This document shows positions 28,665 through 38,557 of a stretch of DNA of 64,000 bases, piece after piece. Every line of letters begins with the position of its first letter. Position 1 is the stretch's first letter. The stretch is from Achromobacter mucicolens (GTDB lineage: Bacteria > Pseudomonadota > Gammaproteobacteria > Burkholderiales > Burkholderiaceae_B): contig NZ_CADIJP010000002.1 of the NCBI RefSeq assembly GCF_902859725.1, positions 1-64,000 on the forward strand. The letters are read 5' to 3'. A program made the translations under genes and the position numbers. The notes under the pieces were generated by a model. That model did not search any database. It saw only the letters and a list, made by a program, of their open reading frames with translations, and had not been told where the DNA came from.

Positions 28665-29849
28665 ATGAAAAAGTCCCGCAGCAAGTTCAAGCGCTACGCC
28701 CTGATAGCCGCCATCCTCCTGCTTCTCGTTTTTGGCGCGCGCGCCGCGTTTTTTTCGGCCCCGCCGCCGCCCACGTTCGCCGTGGCCGAGGTGTCGCGCG
28801 CCGACCTGGAGGACAGCGTTCTGGCCAGCGGCACCATCGATGCCATTGAGCGGGTCAGCGTTGGCGCGCAGGCCACCGGTCAGTTGAAGTCCCTGAAGGT
28901 GGAACTGGGCGACCGTGTGAAGAAGGGCCAGTTGGTGGCCGAGATCGACGACCTGACCCAGCAGAACGAGCTGCGCAACGCGCAAGCCGCGCTGCAGACC
29001 CGGCGCGCCGAGCGTGCCGCCAAGGTGGCCACGCTGAAACAGGCGGAACTGGCGTTCAAGCGCCAGCGCCAGATGCTGGCGGCCGACGCCAGCTCGCGCG
29101 AGGCCTATGAAACGGCCGAGGCCACGCTGGCCGTGACCCGCGCCGAGATCGCCTCGCTGGACGCGCAGATCGCCCAAGCCGAGATCCAGGTCGACACCGC
29201 CCAGGTCAACCTGGGCTACACGCGGATCGTCTCGCCGATCGACGGCATGGTGGTGGCGGTGGTCACCAAGGAAGGCCAGACCGTCAACTCCATCCAGAGC
29301 GCGCCCACCATCATCAAGGTGGCGCAGGTGGACACCATGACGATCAAGGCGCAGATATCCGAGGCGGACGTGACGCGGGTCAAGCCCGGCCTGCCGGTCT
29401 ACTTCACCATTCTCGGCGAACCCGACGAGCGCTACCGCGCCACGCTGCGCGCGGTGGAACCGGCCCCGGATTCCATCCAGAAGGAAGACGCGGCGTCGTC
29501 GCTGACGACCTCATCCAGCACCTCCACCAGCGCCGCGGTCTATTACAACGGCCTTTTCGACGTGCCCAATCCCGACGAGAAGCTGCGCATCTCGATGACG
29601 GCGCAGGTCTTCATCGTGCTGGGCGAGGCCAAGGACGCCGTGGTGGTGCCCGCCTCGGCGCTGGGCAAGCGCGGCAAGGACGGGCGCTACGAGGTGCGCG
29701 TGGTGCTGGACGGCAACAAGACCGAGACGCGGCAGGTGCGCATCGGCATGAACAACAATGTGCAGGCGCAGGTGCTGGAAGGCCTGGAGGTGGGCGAACG
29801 CGTCGTGTCGGCGGATTCCTCGCCGGCCGTCGCCAAGCCGGGAGCCTGA
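28665..29849 (+). CDS. macA: MacA-like periplasmic adaptor of tripartite efflux
   Basis: 394-residue membrane-fusion protein that bridges the inner-membrane ABC transporter to the outer-membrane channel. One N-terminal membrane anchor (about residues 10-28), lipoyl half-motifs around [29 protein letters not shown] and [23 protein letters not shown], a helical hairpin between them (residues 95-170, heptad-like), and beta-barrel and membrane-proximal domains. A Ser/Thr-rich loop ([14 protein letters not shown]) interrupts the barrel. One base separates it from the MacB-like gene. Substrates of MacAB systems include macrolides and peptides; the substrate here is unknown. Confidence 0.9.
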   Translation: MKKSRSKFKRYALIAAILLLLVFGARAAFFSAPPPPTFAVAEVSRADLEDSVLASGTIDAIERVSVGAQATGQLKSLKVELGDRVKKGQLVAEIDDLTQQNELRNAQAALQTRRAERAAKVATLKQAELAFKRQRQMLAADASSREAYETAEATLAVTRAEIASLDAQIAQAEIQVDTAQVNLGYTRIVSPIDGMVVAVVTKEGQTVNSIQSAPTIIKVAQVDTMTIKAQISEADVTRVKPGLPVYFTILGEPDERYRATLRAVEPAPDSIQKEDAASSLTTSSSTSTSAAVYYNGLFDVPNPDEKLRISMTAQVFIVLGEAKDAVVVPASALGKRGKDGRYEVRVVLDGNKTETRQVRIGMNNNVQAQVLEGLEVGERVVSADSSPAVAKPGA

Positions 29850-29850
29850 C

Positions 29851-31809
29851 ATGGGCGGCCCGCTCATTTCCCTGTCTGGCGTGCGCCGCGAGTTTCCCGC
29901 GGGCGACCAGACGATTGCGGTCCTGAAGGACGTCAACCTGTCGATCGAGGCGGGCGAGATGGTCGCCATCGTGGGGGCGTCCGGCTCGGGCAAGTCCACG
30001 CTGATGAACATCCTGGGCTGCCTGGACCGGCCCACGCGCGGCGACTACAAGGTCGACGGCCGCAGCACCGGCGAACTAGACCCCGACGAACTGGCCGAAC
30101 TGCGCCGTGAGCACTTCGGATTCATTTTCCAGCGTTACCACCTGCTGGCGGACCTGAGCGCGCAGGGCAACGTGGAGGTGCCGGCCGTCTACGCGGGCAA
30201 GCGCCGCGAGGCGCGGCTGGAACGCGCCTCGGCGCTGCTGGCGCGGCTGGGGCTGGCCGATCGTACCGGCCATCGGCCCGGCCAGCTGTCGGGCGGCCAG
30301 CAGCAGCGGGTGAGTATCGCGCGGGCGCTGATGAACGGCGGCGACATCATCCTGGCCGACGAGCCCACTGGCGCGCTGGACACGCATACCGGCCAGGAAG
30401 TGCTGCGCATCCTGGAGGAACTGAACGCGGCGGGGCACACGATCATCATCGTCACGCACGATATGAACGTGGCGCGCCACGCCCAGCGCATCATCGAGAT
30501 CAGCGACGGCGAGATCGTCGCGGACAAGCGCAACCCCGACGCGCCGCGCCATCAGATGGCGCGGGACGAAACTCCGGAAATGGCCCAGCGACCGGCGTGG
30601 CAGGCCTATCTGGATCGCTGCGGCGAGGCGCTGCGCATGGCCTTGCTGGCCATGAACGCGCACCGCCTGCGCACGTCGCTGACGATGCTGGGCATCATCA
30701 TCGGCATCGCCGCCGTGGTGTCGGTGGTGGCGCTGGGCGAGGGCTCGCGGCGCAAGATCCTGGAAGACATCAGCGCCATCGGCACGAACACGGTCGAGGT
30801 CTTTCCTGGCAAGGACTTCGGCGATGAAAAGGCGGTGAACATCCGCACGCTGGTGCCGGCCGATGCCGATGCGCTGGCGCGCGAGTCATATGTGGACAGC
30901 GTGACGCCGGAAGTGGGCACGAGCAATACGCTGCGCTACCGCAATGTATCGGTGAACGGTTCGATCCAGGGCGTGGGCGAACAGTACTTCCGCGTGCGCG
31001 CGATCAAGCTGGCCGAAGGAAAGTTCTTCGACGAGACCAGCGTGGCGCGCCGCGCGCAGGAAGTGGTGATCGACGAGGGCACGCGGCGCGCGCTGTTCGG
31101 ATCGCACACCGAACCGATCGGGCAGGTGATCTTCCTGGGGTCGATGCCGGCGCGGGTGATCGGGGTGACGCAAAAGAAGGACACGGTGTTCGGCAACAAT
31201 GATTCGCTGAACGTGTGGATCCCGTACACGACGGCGCTGTCGCGGGTGCTGGGGCAGCAGCACCTGAAGAGCATCACGGTGCGCGTGAACGACGCGACGC
31301 CGCCGGCCGCGGCCGAGCAGGCCATCGTGCGGGTGCTGACGCGCCGGCACGTGGTGAAGGACTTCTTCGTGTTCAACACGGACGCGGTGCGCAAGACGAT
31401 CGAACGCACGACGGCGACGATGACGCTGCTGGTGTCGCTGATTGCGCTGATTTCGCTGATGGTGGGCGGCATCGGGGTGATGAACATCATGCTGGTGTCG
31501 GTCACCGAGCGCACGCGCGAGATCGGGGTGCGCATGGCGGTGGGCGCGCGGCGCAGCGACATCATGCAGCAGTTCCTGATCGAGGCGGTGCTGGTGTGCC
31601 TGATCGGCGGCGCGGTCGGCATCCTGCTGTCGCTGGGATTGGGCGTGCTGGTCAGCAAGGCCACGGGCGGCTCGTTCCAGATGATCTATTCCACGGCATC
31701 GATGGTGGCGGCATTCACGTGCTCGACGCTGATCGGTGTGATTTTTGGCTATCTGCCGGCGCGCAATGCGGCGCGCCTGGATCCCGTCGAGGCGTTGGCC
31801 CGGGAATGA
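29851..31809 (+). CDS. macB: MacB-like ABC exporter (ATPase fused to permease)
   Basis: 652 residues from ATG 29851. N-terminal ATPase: Walker [10 protein letters not shown] (42-50), signature [15 protein letters not shown], Walker [14 protein letters not shown]-loop VTHD. Then TM1 near residue 280, a large periplasmic MacB_PCD domain, and three C-terminal helices with the FtsX-like segment [17 protein letters not shown]. This is the mechanotransmission type of ABC protein working with MacA and a TolC-like channel. The stop overlaps the start of the outer-membrane gene (ATGA). Confidence 0.93.
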   Translation: MGGPLISLSGVRREFPAGDQTIAVLKDVNLSIEAGEMVAIVGASGSGKSTLMNILGCLDRPTRGDYKVDGRSTGELDPDELAELRREHFGFIFQRYHLLADLSAQGNVEVPAVYAGKRREARLERASALLARLGLADRTGHRPGQLSGGQQQRVSIARALMNGGDIILADEPTGALDTHTGQEVLRILEELNAAGHTIIIVTHDMNVARHAQRIIEISDGEIVADKRNPDAPRHQMARDETPEMAQRPAWQAYLDRCGEALRMALLAMNAHRLRTSLTMLGIIIGIAAVVSVVALGEGSRRKILEDISAIGTNTVEVFPGKDFGDEKAVNIRTLVPADADALARESYVDSVTPEVGTSNTLRYRNVSVNGSIQGVGEQYFRVRAIKLAEGKFFDETSVARRAQEVVIDEGTRRALFGSHTEPIGQVIFLGSMPARVIGVTQKKDTVFGNNDSLNVWIPYTTALSRVLGQQHLKSITVRVNDATPPAAAEQAIVRVLTRRHVVKDFFVFNTDAVRKTIERTTATMTLLVSLIALISLMVGGIGVMNIMLVSVTERTREIGVRMAVGARRSDIMQQFLIEAVLVCLIGGAVGILLSLGLGVLVSKATGGSFQMIYSTASMVAAFTCSTLIGVIFGYLPARNAARLDPVEALARE

Positions 31810-33242
31810 AGACGATGAGAGCAGTTTCTTTTTTTTGCAAACCGCTGGGCGTGGCGCTGCTGCTGGCGCTGGGCGGCTGCGGCGGCCTGCTGCGCACCGA
31901 TTACGAGCCGCCGGCTGCAGGCGTGCCGGCGTCCTGGACCCACGCGCGTCCGGCTTCCGATGCCGGCGCAGCGGTCTGGCTGGCGGAGGGCGGGGCCTGG
32001 TGGCGCAATTTCGACGATCCGGTGTTGAACGGGCTGGTGGAGGCGGCACTTGCGCGCAACAACGATCTGGCGGCGGCGGCGATTCGCGTGCGCCGGGCGC
32101 AGTATCAGGCGGGATTGGCGGACGACCAGCTGATGCCGCAGTTCGGTGGCGACGCGAACGTGTCGCGGGTGCGCAATCTGTATGGCGACCGCACGATCAC
32201 GCGAGCCAATTCGGCCGAGCTGACGGTGAGCTATCAAGTCGACCTTTGGGGCAAGCTGGCGCGCCAGCGCGACGCGGCGCAGTGGGAGGCGCTGGCGACG
32301 GAACAGGACCGCCAGAGCGCGGCCCTGTCGCTGGTGGGCACGACGGCGACGCTGTATTGGCAGACGGCCTTCATCAATCAGCGCCTCGCGAGCAGCGAGG
32401 AGAGCATTGCCTACGCGCGCCGCACGCAGGATCTGGTGCGGGCGCAGTACGCGGCGGGCGGGGCGTCGGCCCTGGAGCTTGCCGAGGCGGAGCAGACGGT
32501 GGCAAGCCAGCAGGCGGCGCATGCGCTGCTGGTGCAGCAGCGGGTGGAATACATCAATGCGCTGACGATTCTTTTCGATGGCCCGCCGGATCGCATCACG
32601 GCGGATCCGGCGCGGCTGCCGTCCAGCGCATTGCCCGAGGCGCGGGCGGGTGTGCCGGCGGAGCTGCTGGGGCGCCGTCCGGACCTGCGCGCGGCGGAAC
32701 TGCGGTTGCGGGAGTCGCTGGCAAACGTTGACGCGACACGGGCAAGCTTTTATCCGCCGGTGACGTTGACGGGGGCGCTGGGCAGTTCGAGCCCGACGTT
32801 GTCGGATGTGCTGAAAAACCCGATCGGGACGTTGGGGGCGGGGTTGACGCTGCCATTCCTGCAGTGGAATCAGATGCAGCTGAACATCAAGATCTCGAAG
32901 ACGGATTACGAGGAACGGGTGGTGACGTTCCGGCAGGCGCTGTATCAGGCGATGGCAGACGTGGAGAACGCGCTGTCGAATCGCACGCAGTTGTCGGTGC
33001 GGGCGCAGCAGCTGGATCTGTCGTTGCGGGCGGCTCGGGAGGCTGAGCGGCTGTACGAAGTACGGTACCGGGCGGGGGCGGTGCCGCTGCGGGATTGGCT
33101 GGATGCGCAGGAAAAGCGCCGGGTGGCTGAGGTGGCGCGGGACGAGAATATGCTGAACCGGCTGGTGAATCAGGTGACGGTTTATCAGGCGTTGGGGGGG
33201 GATGATGTGGTGGCTGTTGACGGGGATGGGCTGCGGAGGTGA
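31806..33242 (+). CDS. NodT-family outer-membrane efflux lipoprotein
   Basis: 478 residues; TolC-like channel subunit. Signal peptide with lipobox LALGGC, acylated Cys25. Two repeated OEP domains with long helices ([53 protein letters not shown]), the latter the typical NodT/OprM segment. Start ATG 31806 overlaps the macB stop; an in-frame ATG three codons on is possible. Completes a MacA-MacB-channel operon, so the window encodes a full export machine. No terminator is visible after it. Confidence 0.92.
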   Translation: MKTMRAVSFFCKPLGVALLLALGGCGGLLRTDYEPPAAGVPASWTHARPASDAGAAVWLAEGGAWWRNFDDPVLNGLVEAALARNNDLAAAAIRVRRAQYQAGLADDQLMPQFGGDANVSRVRNLYGDRTITRANSAELTVSYQVDLWGKLARQRDAAQWEALATEQDRQSAALSLVGTTATLYWQTAFINQRLASSEESIAYARRTQDLVRAQYAAGGASALELAEAEQTVASQQAAHALLVQQRVEYINALTILFDGPPDRITADPARLPSSALPEARAGVPAELLGRRPDLRAAELRLRESLANVDATRASFYPPVTLTGALGSSSPTLSDVLKNPIGTLGAGLTLPFLQWNQMQLNIKISKTDYEERVVTFRQALYQAMADVENALSNRTQLSVRAQQLDLSLRAAREAERLYEVRYRAGAVPLRDWLDAQEKRRVAEVARDENMLNRLVNQVTVYQALGGDDVVAVDGDGLRR

Positions 33243-33803
33243 GGTTGTCTGGCGATCCGAGGATCGGGTTGAATTCGAAGCTGGTGTCAGGCATCGATCG
33301 CGGTTCTTTTGACGCCCGGCGCGTCGGCGGCCTGGGGCGCGCGGGGCTACGATTGCGGTCCGGAGCCTTCGCTCCGGACTGCCCCGTCGTCATCGTCGTT
33401 GTCGCCTCCGGCGACTGCCTTCCGATTCCCTCGGGCGCATCTACACGCCCCGCGCACCCCAGGCCGCCGCCGCGCCGGGCTCGGGTGGATTGAGCTTGGC
33501 GGACGCCGGGGCGGGGGGAGTTCTTAAGGTTCTTGCCTGGGTTTGCGCGGCTTTGAAGCATTTTGCGGGGCCCGCGCCCGGTTGGCCGCGCGGGCGGCCT
33601 CCGGGCGCTTACGCGGTGTCTTGCGTCCGAAGATGACGCTTCGCGCTTGCGGTGGGGGGCGGACGCCGCTGCTTCCGGTGTCTGACACCCTTGGGGCACA
33701 TCCTTGGTATGACGGCAGTCTCTGCAGGGTGTCAGACACCTTGTCACCTTGTCTGCAGGAATGGGGAGCGTGGGTTGGCGGCCGCTGCCATAAAATGCGG
33801 TCC
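33243..33803. other. 561-base stretch without a gene
   Basis: Contains short hairpins: CGATCC-GA-GGATCG (33253-33266), GTCCGGAG-CCTTCG-CTCCGGAC (33358-33379) and GTCGCC-TCC-GGCGAC (33401-33415), plus the paired palindrome element at 33677-33740. Open frames on either strand here are rich in Pro/Arg/Ala, lack ribosome sites and are read as chance. The tcdA promoter must lie near the right end (AT-rich CATAAAATGCGG). Confidence 0.65.
33677..33740. repeat. Paired GGTGTCTGACACC palindrome element (copy 2)
   Basis: GGTGTCTGACACC (33677-33689) and GGTGTCAGACACC (33728-33740), 51 bases apart and in the same relative orientation as the copy at 4123-4210. Sits about 60 bases upstream of tcdA. Confidence 0.85.
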
Positions 33804-34643
33804 ATGAACTCGCCCGAACTCATTCCTGAACCCGCCGATCTCGACCGTCGTTTTGGCGCGCTGTCGCGCCTCTATGGTCCTGAGGCGCCTTCGCGTATCC
33901 GTAATGCCCATGTTGCCGTTGCCGGGCTTGGCGGCGTGGGGTCGTGGACGGTGGAGGCGCTTGCTCGTTGCGGGGTGGGGGCGTTGACGCTGATCGATCT
34001 GGATCACATTGCCGAATCCAATGTCAATCGGCAGATCCATGCGTTGAGTTCGACGCTTGGGCAATCCAAGGTCGACGCGATGGCCGAGCGGGTGTTGGCG
34101 ATCAATCCCGAATGCCGCATTACACGGGTGGACGACTTTGTGTCGCCGGAAAACGTGGGCGAGGTGTTGCCGGGCCCTTATACGGTCATCATCGATTGCA
34201 CGGATCAGGCGGCCGCGAAGATTGCGATGATTTTGCATGCGCGGGCGCTTGGGGTGCCGATGTTGCTGTGCGGCGGCGCGGGCGGGAAGACGGATCCGTT
34301 GGCGTTGCGGGCGGGGGATCTGTCGGGGGCGGTCAATGATGCGCTGCTCTCGAAGCTGCGCAACAAGTTGCGGCGCGAGCATGGGTTTCCGCGGGCGTCG
34401 GACAAGAACGGCAAGGCGCTCAAGCGGGTGCCGAAGATGGGCGTGCACGCGTTGTGGTTCGACCAGCCGGCGATTTTGCCGGATGCGTGGACCCGCCCTC
34501 GTGAAGGTGAAGATGACATGGGCGCGTCGGGGCTGAACCTGGCGCCGCAGGGTCTGTCGTGCGCGGGTTATGGGTCGGTGGTTACCGTGACCGCCGCCAT
34601 GGGCATGGCGGCGGCGAACGAGGCTTTGCGCCTGACGGTGTGA
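33804..34643 (+). CDS. tcdA: tRNA threonylcarbamoyladenosine dehydratase
   Basis: E1-like enzyme that dehydrates t6A to cyclic t6A (ct6A37) using ATP. 279 residues from ATG 33804 (MNSPELIPEPADLDRRFG). Seen: the family-typical RRFGALSRLYGPEA, nucleotide-binding VAVAGLGGVGSWTVEAL, ARCGVGALTLIDLDHIAESNVNRQ and DCTDQAAAKIAM. The segment GVPMLLCGGAGGKTDP is also characteristic. Functionally linked to tsaE in this window, though far from it. Preceded by the palindrome element. Confidence 0.93.
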   Translation: MNSPELIPEPADLDRRFGALSRLYGPEAPSRIRNAHVAVAGLGGVGSWTVEALARCGVGALTLIDLDHIAESNVNRQIHALSSTLGQSKVDAMAERVLAINPECRITRVDDFVSPENVGEVLPGPYTVIIDCTDQAAAKIAMILHARALGVPMLLCGGAGGKTDPLALRAGDLSGAVNDALLSKLRNKLRREHGFPRASDKNGKALKRVPKMGVHALWFDQPAILPDAWTRPREGEDDMGASGLNLAPQGLSCAGYGSVVTVTAAMGMAAANEALRLTV

Positions 34644-34647
34644 CCCC

Positions 34648-34959
34648 TTAAATCGCCACAAACACCACGCCATCCTCAATCCGCACGGGATACGTCGCGA
34701 CGTTTTCCCGCAGCGGGGAACACAGGGCGCGGCCGTCGCGGATGTCGAAGCGGCCCTGGTGCAGGGGGCATTCGATTTCGTGGCCGGTGAGGAATCCGTC
34801 GCAGAGTCTGGCGTTGCCGTGCGTACAGAGGTTGTCGGTGGCGTAGACCTCGCCGTCGACGCCATATAGCGCGATCTCCTTGCCGCCCGCCTCGACGGCG
34901 ATGACGTCTTCTTCGGGCACGTCATCGCGTCCGATGGCCTTGATCCATTGCACACTCAT
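34648..34959 (-). CDS. Rieske-type ferredoxin of an aromatic oxygenase
   Basis: 103-residue [2Fe-2S] carrier passing electrons from a reductase to the oxygenase. Rieske motif: CTHG and CPLHQG (Cys-x-His ... Cys-x2-His). Start ATG 34959. It lies 14 bases after the beta-subunit gene in an alpha-beta-ferredoxin operon. Most like the ferredoxins of salicylate 5-hydroxylase and anthranilate or naphthalene systems (NagAb/AndAb type), judged by recall. No reductase gene is adjacent. Confidence 0.88.
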   Translation of the reverse strand: MSVQWIKAIGRDDVPEEDVIAVEAGGKEIALYGVDGEVYATDNLCTHGNARLCDGFLTGHEIECPLHQGRFDIRDGRALCSPLRENVATYPVRIEDGVVFVAI

Positions 34960-34973
34960 GATTCGTCTCCTGG

Positions 34974-35447
34974 TCAGATGGGGTAGATCAGCGAGTTCGG
35001 GATCAGCTCGCTGTCGAAGATGCATAGCCGCGATTCGAATTTCAGGCCGTCGGGCGTCCGTCGGATGACGTCCAGATAGCGGCCGACGTTGAAGACGGTG
35101 GTGAGCTGGCTGGGTTTGGTGCGGAAGATGGCGTAGTTGGCCTCGGATTCGATGCGGCCGTCCTGCACCAGCAGCACGCGTGGGGCGCCGACGACGTGGC
35201 GCTGGTAGTAGGGATCGTGGAAGATGGTTTCGGTGGCGCCGTAGATGCGGTCCTTCAGCATCCCGCGGCTCTCGAAGGCCATGGTCGCGAGCGGAAATCC
35301 GCGTTCGTAGTTCTCGCGCGGCAGCACCTTGTAGACGCAATCCTCCACGAAGAAGTCGGGCCATTTCTCCCATTCGCCGGCGTCCAGCGCGGCGGCGTAG
35401 TCGGTGTAGAGGCGGGTGAGCTGGTAATAAAGCGGAAAGTCCAGCAT
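34974..35447 (-). CDS. Aromatic ring-hydroxylating oxygenase beta subunit (NagH-like)
   Basis: 157 residues, NTF2-like fold, structural small subunit of the Rieske oxygenase. [43 protein letters not shown] and the C-terminal [20 protein letters not shown] closely resemble the small subunit of salicylate 5-hydroxylase (NagH) as I recall it; anthranilate dioxygenase (AndAd) is the nearest alternative. One base separates it from the alpha gene. Confidence 0.88.
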   Translation of the reverse strand: MLDFPLYYQLTRLYTDYAAALDAGEWEKWPDFFVEDCVYKVLPRENYERGFPLATMAFESRGMLKDRIYGATETIFHDPYYQRHVVGAPRVLLVQDGRIESEANYAIFRTKPSQLTTVFNVGRYLDVIRRTPDGLKFESRLCIFDSELIPNSLIYPI

Positions 35448-35448
35448 G

Positions 35449-36708
35449 TCACGCCTCCATGACGCGGCGCCAGTACGCGTACATGCCGCGTATGAGCGTT
35501 TCGGTGACCATGTGGTCGGTGTTTTCGGCGGTCTTGCCGCCCAATTCGGCGACGCTGCGGTGCCACGGTTTCTGTTCGAAGCCGGATTGCGAGAATTCGA
35601 TGACCTCGCCGTCGTCGGCGGACACGAAACCGGCGGGCCCGAACAGGTTGGCCTGGCGCAGGCGGCGTTGGGTCATGCCGGGGGTGTCGTCGGCAAATCC
35701 AAAATGGGTCCAGACGAAGTCGAAGGCGTCATGGCCGACGGGCTGGATGTGGCGGGTGGATAGCGAGTTGACCTGTTGCTGGATGATGACGCTGGGAAAC
35801 AGCGTCATGAGCACGGCCGTGGGGCCGTTCCACCAGGGTTCCTGCACGATGTCCAGGAAGCGGTCGTCGTTCAGCGACATTTGCTCCTTGAAGCTGGACA
35901 CGCCGCTGGTGACGGTGCTTTTGCCGCCCTGGCCGCGCGTGGAAATCATGGCGGCGTGGCGGAAGTGGCGGTCCATCTTCAGTTCGGACCGGTTGTCCGC
36001 GCGCCATAGCCCGAAGGTGACGAACCAGGTGTGCAGGAGGCCGGGATGGTAGGGGTCTTTGATGTTCTCCTGCATCAGCTTCCAGTTGCCCGGAATGCGC
36101 TGGCGGCTGTAGCCGTGGATCACCAGTTCGCGGCCGTCGAAGACGCGGTCGAAGTAATGCGCGATGTCGGGCCCCAGGTAGTCTTCCAGCGGTTCGACGT
36201 CATGGTCGAAGGACGCGAAGACGACGCCGTTGCGCGCGGCCACCGCCAGCTTGGTCAGGCCGTGTTCCTCGGGCTTGAAGTCGGGCGGCATGCCGCCGTT
36301 GATCTTGCCGTCCTGCTTGACGCCGCGGCGGAAGGGCACGCCGATCAGGTTGCCTTGCAGGTCGTAATTCCATTGGTGGTACGGGCAGACGAACTCGGTG
36401 CGGTTGCCGGCGCGTTCGCGGCAGAACTGCACGCCGCGATGGGCGCAGACGTTTTCCACGACGCGCACCTGGCCGTCGTTGTCGCGCAGGAGGATGACGG
36501 AGCGATCGCCCACGACCGTGCGCTTGAAGTCGCCGGGATGGGGGATCTCGGCTTCAAGGCCCACGTAGCTCCAGTGGCCGCGGTAGAAGAAGCGTTCCAG
36601 TTCCCGCTGGTGCAGCGCCGCGTCGGTGTAGACGCCGAACGGGATGCGATGCGAGCCGTCGCCTTGCCAGGGCGGGACGATATGGATGGGATGTTCGGGG
36701 GCGTTCAT
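35449..36708 (-). CDS. Rieske oxygenase alpha subunit, salicylate 5-hydroxylase/anthranilate dioxygenase-like
   Basis: 419 residues from ATG 36708. Rieske domain CAHRGVQFC...CPYHQW; catalytic mononuclear iron site ENIKDPYHPGLLH (His-x4-His). The overall sequence (YVGLEAEIPHPGDFKRTVVG, PFRRGVKQDGKINGGMP, LLHTWFVTFGLWRADNRS) matches the NagG/AndAc group. With a NahR/NagR-like regulator divergent, salicylate is the best guess, giving gentisate. An in-frame ATG at 36771 would add 21 residues, but the good GGAG ribosome site in this gap serves ATG 36758 of a different frame (see the 17-codon frame). Confidence 0.88.
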   Translation of the reverse strand: MNAPEHPIHIVPPWQGDGSHRIPFGVYTDAALHQRELERFFYRGHWSYVGLEAEIPHPGDFKRTVVGDRSVILLRDNDGQVRVVENVCAHRGVQFCRERAGNRTEFVCPYHQWNYDLQGNLIGVPFRRGVKQDGKINGGMPPDFKPEEHGLTKLAVAARNGVVFASFDHDVEPLEDYLGPDIAHYFDRVFDGRELVIHGYSRQRIPGNWKLMQENIKDPYHPGLLHTWFVTFGLWRADNRSELKMDRHFRHAAMISTRGQGGKSTVTSGVSSFKEQMSLNDDRFLDIVQEPWWNGPTAVLMTLFPSVIIQQQVNSLSTRHIQPVGHDAFDFVWTHFGFADDTPGMTQRRLRQANLFGPAGFVSADDGEVIEFSQSGFEQKPWHRSVAELGGKTAENTDHMVTETLIRGMYAYWRRVMEA

Positions 36709-36758
36709 GGACGGCCCCTGCGACAGGACGTGAGGCGGCGATGCGTGCGGATGCGCAT
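36705..36758 (-). CDS. 17-codon Arg-rich leader reading frame
   Basis: Encodes MRIRTHRRLTSCRRGRP (7 of 17 Arg). A clear ribosome site GGAG stands nine bases before its ATG, and its TGA overlaps the oxygenase alpha ATG as ATGA. It may serve translational coupling or attenuation of the oxygenase operon. Existence as a translated peptide is inference. Confidence 0.35.
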   Translation of the reverse strand: MRIRTHRRLTSCRRGRP

Positions 36759-36888
36759 GATTTGTCTCCATTTTCAGCTGGCCGCGCGGCGGCCGGGCAG
36801 GGCCGTGCGCGGCATGGGCGCAGGCATTTTTCTGCATCATCGGGCACGCCGTGAGATTAATAAATAGAATCTGGCTTATTACATAAAT

Positions 36889-36908
36889 CACCAAAATCAA
36901 TATTGGTG
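36889..36908. promoter_or_regulatory. Dyad over the ribosome site of the NahR-like gene
   Basis: CACCAA-N8-TTGGTG in the AT-rich gap between the oxygenase operon and its regulator. It sits 11 bases before the regulator ATG and touches its GGAG ribosome site, a plausible autoregulatory or activation site. Confidence 0.45.
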
Positions 36909-36919
36909 GAGACAAGCGC

Positions 36920-37822
36920 ATGAATCTGAAAGACGTGGATCTGAATCTGCTCGTCGTCTTCAATGAATTGCACAAGCATGGCCGGGTGTCGGCGGCGGCG
37001 GAAAGCCTGGGGATTTCGCAGCCGGGCGTCAGCAATGCGCTCGCCCGCTTGCGCAAGCTGCTGGGCGACGAATTGTTCCTGCGGACGTCGCGCGGGATGG
37101 TGCCGACGCCCTATGCCGAAAGCCTGGCCCAGCCGATTGCCGATGCGCTTGCCGCGCTGCACGGCACGTTGAACGCGCGCGTGGCGTTCGATCCGGCGCG
37201 CAGCGAGCGCGCGTTTGTGATCGGGGTTAACGACGTGGGCGAAACCTACTTCCTGCCGCGCCTGATGCGGGCGCTGGACCAGGTGGCGCCGGGCGTGACC
37301 ATCCGCACGGTGCGCACGACGTCGATCGACGTGCGGGACGAGATGGAGCGGGGCCGCATGGACCTGGCGATGGGCTTTCTGCCCGGGCTGAAAGGTGGAT
37401 TCTTCCAGCGCCGGCTGTTCCGTCAGCCGTACGTCTGCATCTTCCGGCAGGACCATCCGCTGGCGCGCTCGGGGGTGTCGGCGCGGCAGTTCCGCGCGGC
37501 CGAGCACGTGGCCATCGTGTCCGAAGGCACCGGCCACGGCGTGGTCGACGAGGTGATCGCGCGCGCGGGCATCCGCCGGCGGCTGCGGCTGACGGTGCCG
37601 CACTTCATGGCGGTGGGACCGGTGCTGCAGGCCACCGACATGATCGCGGTGGTGCCGCAGCGCTTTGCCGACTGCGCCTGCGGCCCCTTTGGCCTGGCAT
37701 CCGCGCCCTGTCCGGTGAAGATCCCGGAATCCGTCATCAACGTGTTCTGGCACGCCCGCAACCACCGCGAGGCCGCCAACCAGTGGCTGCGGCAGGTGGT
37801 GGTGGACGTGTTTGCTGATTGA
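36920..37822 (+). CDS. NahR/NagR-like LysR-family regulator
   Basis: 300 residues. DNA-binding domain LKDVDLNLLVVFNELHKHGRVSAAAESLGISQPGVSNALARL-type (residues 2-45). The effector domain shows GETYFLPRLMRAL, DLAMGFLPGLKGGFFQRRLF, GTGHGVVDEVIARAGIRR and a C-terminal INVFWHARNHREAANQWLRQ. The resemblance to NahR, which responds to salicylate, runs through the whole length (from memory, not a search). Divergent from the oxygenase operon, so it most likely activates it with salicylate or a similar hydroxybenzoate. Confidence 0.88.
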   Translation: MNLKDVDLNLLVVFNELHKHGRVSAAAESLGISQPGVSNALARLRKLLGDELFLRTSRGMVPTPYAESLAQPIADALAALHGTLNARVAFDPARSERAFVIGVNDVGETYFLPRLMRALDQVAPGVTIRTVRTTSIDVRDEMERGRMDLAMGFLPGLKGGFFQRRLFRQPYVCIFRQDHPLARSGVSARQFRAAEHVAIVSEGTGHGVVDEVIARAGIRRRLRLTVPHFMAVGPVLQATDMIAVVPQRFADCACGPFGLASAPCPVKIPESVINVFWHARNHREAANQWLRQVVVDVFAD

Positions 37823-37846
37823 TGCCGCGGCGGGCCGGGGGCTGCG

Positions 37847-38479
37847 CTACGCGTCGCGCAGCGACACCGTGAACCACCCGCGCAGCGCGTTCGACAACCG
37901 GATCTCGTCGGCCGCGTGCAGGTCGGCCAGGGTCAGGACGCGTTCTTTCGCCTTGCCGGCATCGAGCAGTTGCGCGCGCTGCACGCCGGGCAGGCAGCCG
38001 CTGTCGACGGGCGGGGTGTACCAATCGTCGTCCATGCGCAGGTAGACGTTGCTGCGGCTGCCTTCGCAGAGTTCGCCGCGCTCGTTCAGGTAGATCAGGT
38101 CGAAGATGTGCGGATGCGAGGGCAGCCATTCGATCGTCTTGGTGTACCAGGGGCGGTGCGTGGTTTTGTAGCGCAGCAGGGGTTCCGAGGACCGCAGCGC
38201 CTCGGGCGCGAGCATCACTTCCTGGTGCGCGGGCAGGGGCGGCAGGACGGCGGTCTGGATGTGGCGGCTGCCGTCGCGTGCGACCAGCAGGCGCAGGCGA
38301 TGCGGTCCGGCGGAGGACAGGGCCATGACGGCGAGAAGGATGTCGCCTTCGACGTCGCGGCCGCCCCAGACGTAACCCAGCGCCTTGCAGGACGCTTCCA
38401 GGCGATGAAGGTGGCGCGCCAGCAGGGGCACGTTGCCGGACGATTCCACCAGGATGGTCTCGATCAATTCGGGTTGCAT
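37847..38479 (-). CDS. pabC: Class IV aminotransferase, aminodeoxychorismate lyase-like
   Basis: 210 residues from ATG 38479, preceded by the ribosome site CCAGGAGAGTCCC. PLP enzyme of fold type IV: Schiff-base Lys in LLRYKTTHRPWY, phosphate-binding ERGELCEGSRSNVYL and CLPGVQRAQLL. Lies downstream of pabB, so it is read as PabC (4-amino-4-deoxychorismate to p-aminobenzoate). It is shorter than E. coli PabC, and D-amino-acid-aminotransferase-like relatives exist, hence moderate certainty on function. Confidence 0.82.
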   Translation of the reverse strand: MQPELIETILVESSGNVPLLARHLHRLEASCKALGYVWGGRDVEGDILLAVMALSSAGPHRLRLLVARDGSRHIQTAVLPPLPAHQEVMLAPEALRSSEPLLRYKTTHRPWYTKTIEWLPSHPHIFDLIYLNERGELCEGSRSNVYLRMDDDWYTPPVDSGCLPGVQRAQLLDAGKAKERVLTLADLHAADEIRLSNALRGWFTVSLRDA

Positions 38480-38557
38480 GGGACTCTCCTGGAATAAGCC
38501 GGTCATGGCCGGGCCAAGCCGCGCTCTATGCTACTACCGGCAAGGGGATTTGCGCCG

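Noticed and set aside
33543-33803. Upstream extension of tcdA by 87 codons
   Set aside because: The extension translates repeat DNA and Arg/Gly-rich filler; family proteins start at the RRFGALSRLYG region.
33524-33823. Minus-strand frame ending in a Lys/Arg/Pro-rich tail, resembling a basic protein C-terminus
   Set aside because: No start or ribosome site fits, the front half is made by the palindrome repeat, and it runs across the tcdA start. Kept only as part of the gene-poor stretch.
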